Below, in pieces: positions 19,080 through 20,786 of a DNA stretch of 20,786 nt (position 1 is its first letter; every line of letters starts with the position of its first letter). Under the pieces are notes generated by a model. The model saw nothing but the letters and a program-made list of their open reading frames with translations, was not told the DNA's origin and did not search any database. A program made the position numbers and the translations under genes. This DNA comes from a virus: the IMG/VR virus record IMGVR_UViG_3300025769_001056, positions 1 through 20,786 of that record. One strand, 5' to 3'.

Positions 19080-20786
19080 TGGAAATCGCAACACTCAAGG
19101 TTGAGCTTGCCAAGCATGCCCCTGTGCTGTGCCCCGAGCTGTTCTCTGACGGCGTTATCGAGCACGGCTGTTTCAAAATCGGCAACCTACATGGCGAGAA
19201 GGGGAGAAGCCTCAGCGTATTCCTGCACGGCGATAGAGCGGGGCAGTGGACTGACTTCGAGGCGGGAGATCATGGTGATCTGATCGATCTCATTTGCCAC
19301 TCGAAGGGCGTCGGCATTCCTGCCGCGATGGACTGGGCTAAGAAGCGATTCAACATCCGCGACATCAAGCCGTCGATGAAGGTCAGGTCTGCTCAGATAA
19401 AGCGGTACTCCAAGCCGGTGGCTCCCGAGCAAACCAACACCGATTCCCTGCACACATTCCTTGAGGGTCGAGGGTTCCGTGATGTCGGTGAGCTGGTGTA
19501 CCGGCATAAGATTTACGAGACCGCAGATCTTAAGACCCAAGGCTCCGATCTGGTGTTTCAGTTCTTCGATCCTGCTGGGAAACTGGTCTTCCTCAAGAAC
19601 AAGCCTCTCGACTACGACGGCAACCCTGGGATGTGCAACCAGTCGGGTATGCAGCAGATCCTCTACGGCTGGCACACCATCCCTGACACCTCGAGAACTG
19701 TCTGGCTGACAGAGGGCGAGCTGGATGCCATCGCTGCTCGCGAGCTTGGCTTCCCTGCACTGTCACTCCCGAGCGGTGCAAGCAACCTGACGTGGCTTGA
19801 AGCTGAGTTCGATAACCTCGCTCGGTTCGAGGAGATCGTCCTCGCCACCGATCACGATGAGGCGGGTGAGAAGTGCGCCGAGAAACTCAAACAGCGACTC
19901 GGTGATCGAGCGTTTCGTGTTCGGTTCCCTGCCAAAGACATCAACGAGCTGATCCAAGAGCGCGGCTACGACGATGCCCGAAAGATCCTCAAATCATCCT
20001 ATGAAGATGCGAAGTGGCAGGCACCGGAGCAGCTCAGGACGGTGGTTGAGTTTGAGGATGAGCTGGACGCTTTCTTCGACGCTAAGGAGAACGATAGCGG
20101 TGGGTTCCGGTCTGGATTCGAGAAGTTCGATGAGAACGATGTCCGGTTTCGCGAGCATGATCTGTGGCTGGTAGCGGGGTTCTCAGGTAGCGGCAAGTCC
20201 ATGATGCTTAATCAGCTCTGCCTCAACGCGATTACCCAAGATCGGAAGATCCTCATCGCGTCGATGGAGATGACTCCCCGATACACCCTTGGGCGAATGC
20301 TCATGCAGACCTGTGGTGTGAGAAAGCCGGAGAAGGACTGGCGCAAGAAGGCGCTTGATTGGCTCGCGCCAAACCTGTGGCTGTTTGTTGATGACTTAAC
20401 CCCCAAGCCAGCAGATCTGCTTCGCACATTTGAGTACGGCTATAGAAGATATGGCATCAATGTCTTTGTGATCGACAGCCTGACCAACATGGTGCGCCAA
20501 GACGATTACGAGGGTCAGCAAAAATTCGTAGAGGCGCTGGTTCAGTTCAAGCTGAAGTTCAACGTCACGATCTTCCTTGTTGCTCACGCTCGTAAGCAAG
20601 AGAACGAGAGCAGGGCACCCGGCAAATTCGATATCAAGGGCAGCTCCGCTATCTCAGATCTGTGCGACGGCGCTTTTTCCGTCTGGAAAAACAAACCCAA
20701 AGCCGAGCACCTCGAAGCCTGCCGCATCTTCAATGAACCGGTAAACGAGGATATCGCCAAGAGCTGGGACATCCACCTCGAGGTGC
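19079..20786 (+). CDS. TOPRIM primase-helicase (gp4/Twinkle-like), C-terminus cut by window edge
   Basis: 569 codons are visible from ATG 19079, whose A is the last base of the preceding TGA; the frame is still open at the window end. Residues 1-110 are a CHC2-like primase N-terminus (SLSVFLHGDRAGQWTDFEAG) without the paired-Cys zinc motif. The TOPRIM domain has E212 (WLTEGELDAIAAREL) and D258-x-D260 (LATDHDEAG). The DnaB/gp4-type helicase domain has Walker A G367-S374 with K373 (GFSGSGKS), the SMEM segment, Walker B with D466 (VFVIDSLT) and a VAHARKQ sensor motif. It unwinds the phage replication fork and may prime it. No phage DNA polymerase is in the window. Confidence 0.92.
   Translation, partial: MEIATLKVELAKHAPVLCPELFSDGVIEHGCFKIGNLHGEKGRSLSVFLHGDRAGQWTDFEAGDHGDLIDLICHSKGVGIPAAMDWAKKRFNIRDIKPSMKVRSAQIKRYSKPVAPEQTNTDSLHTFLEGRGFRDVGELVYRHKIYETADLKTQGSDLVFQFFDPAGKLVFLKNKPLDYDGNPGMCNQSGMQQILYGWHTIPDTSRTVWLTEGELDAIAARELGFPALSLPSGASNLTWLEAEFDNLARFEEIVLATDHDEAGEKCAEKLKQRLGDRAFRVRFPAKDINELIQERGYDDARKILKSSYEDAKWQAPEQLRTVVEFEDELDAFFDAKENDSGGFRSGFEKFDENDVRFREHDLWLVAGFSGSGKSMMLNQLCLNAITQDRKILIASMEMTPRYTLGRMLMQTCGVRKPEKDWRKKALDWLAPNLWLFVDDLTPKPADLLRTFEYGYRRYGINVFVIDSLTNMVRQDDYEGQQKFVEALVQFKLKFNVTIFLVAHARKQENESRAPGKFDIKGSSAISDLCDGAFSVWKNKPKAEHLEACRIFNEPVNEDIAKSWDIHLEV

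Noticed and set aside
1-20786. CRISPR array, insertion sequence or diversity-generating retroelement
   Set aside because: No regularly spaced repeats, transposase, reverse transcriptase or template/variable repeat pair was seen.

Overview
The window looks like about 20.8 kb of a temperate, tailed (podovirus-like, T7-style virion) phage genome. No ordinary host chromosomal gene is visible on either side. The reasons are: a late virion run typical of T7-like phages (acetyltransferase-like protein, glycine/alanine-rich small virion proteins, a coiled-coil protein, then a giant internal/ejection-type protein); a tyrosine integrase next to an intact attP made from the 3' half of a tRNA-Val(GAC); a CI-type repressor; and phage replication and recombination genes. 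The tRNA identity and perfect IHF-consensus matches point to a proteobacterial host, probably a marine gammaproteobacterium, but that is inference.

Layout. 1-13092 (+) is a tightly packed late operon: the end of a GNAT-like gene, three small virion-type genes, a 545-aa coiled-coil protein, a 2843-aa polyvalent protein (tandem winged helices, an HExxH metallopeptidase site, a C-terminal polyvalent-protein signature), and four small genes joined by 4-base ATGA/GTGA overlaps (EF-hand membrane protein, DUF1289 protein, membrane-anchored coiled-coil protein, 34-aa membrane microprotein). 13093-13281 is the attP region, with two IHF-consensus sites and several short repeats. 13282-18124 (-) holds integrase, a 215-bp hairpin-rich gap, two small unknown genes, a possible split CsrA-like gene, an SSB-tail protein, a YqaJ exonuclease, a Sak3-like annealing protein, a Cys-rich small protein and the repressor. 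18125-18365 is a divergent control region. 18366-20786 (+) carries a winged-helix replication protein and a TOPRIM primase-helicase that runs off the end.

How it fits together. The repressor and a replication-initiator-like gene diverge from one control region. The recombination genes (annealing protein, exonuclease, SSB-like) and the integrase lie on the repressor strand, so they may be partly readable from the lysogeny side. Repeats shared between attP, the integrase leader and the leader of the recombination operon suggest one regulator, or the integrase itself, connects these units. Because phage genes lie on both sides of the att core, the DNA is in the unintegrated (virion, circular or permuted) form.

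Most notable for follow-up: the attP/integrase-leader repeat network, the possible split CsrA with a CxxC insertion, an exact host-type SSB tail on a phage protein, a candidate gene nested inside the giant gene, and the EF-hand membrane cassette ending the late operon. Assignments rest on motif recognition by eye; no database search was run.
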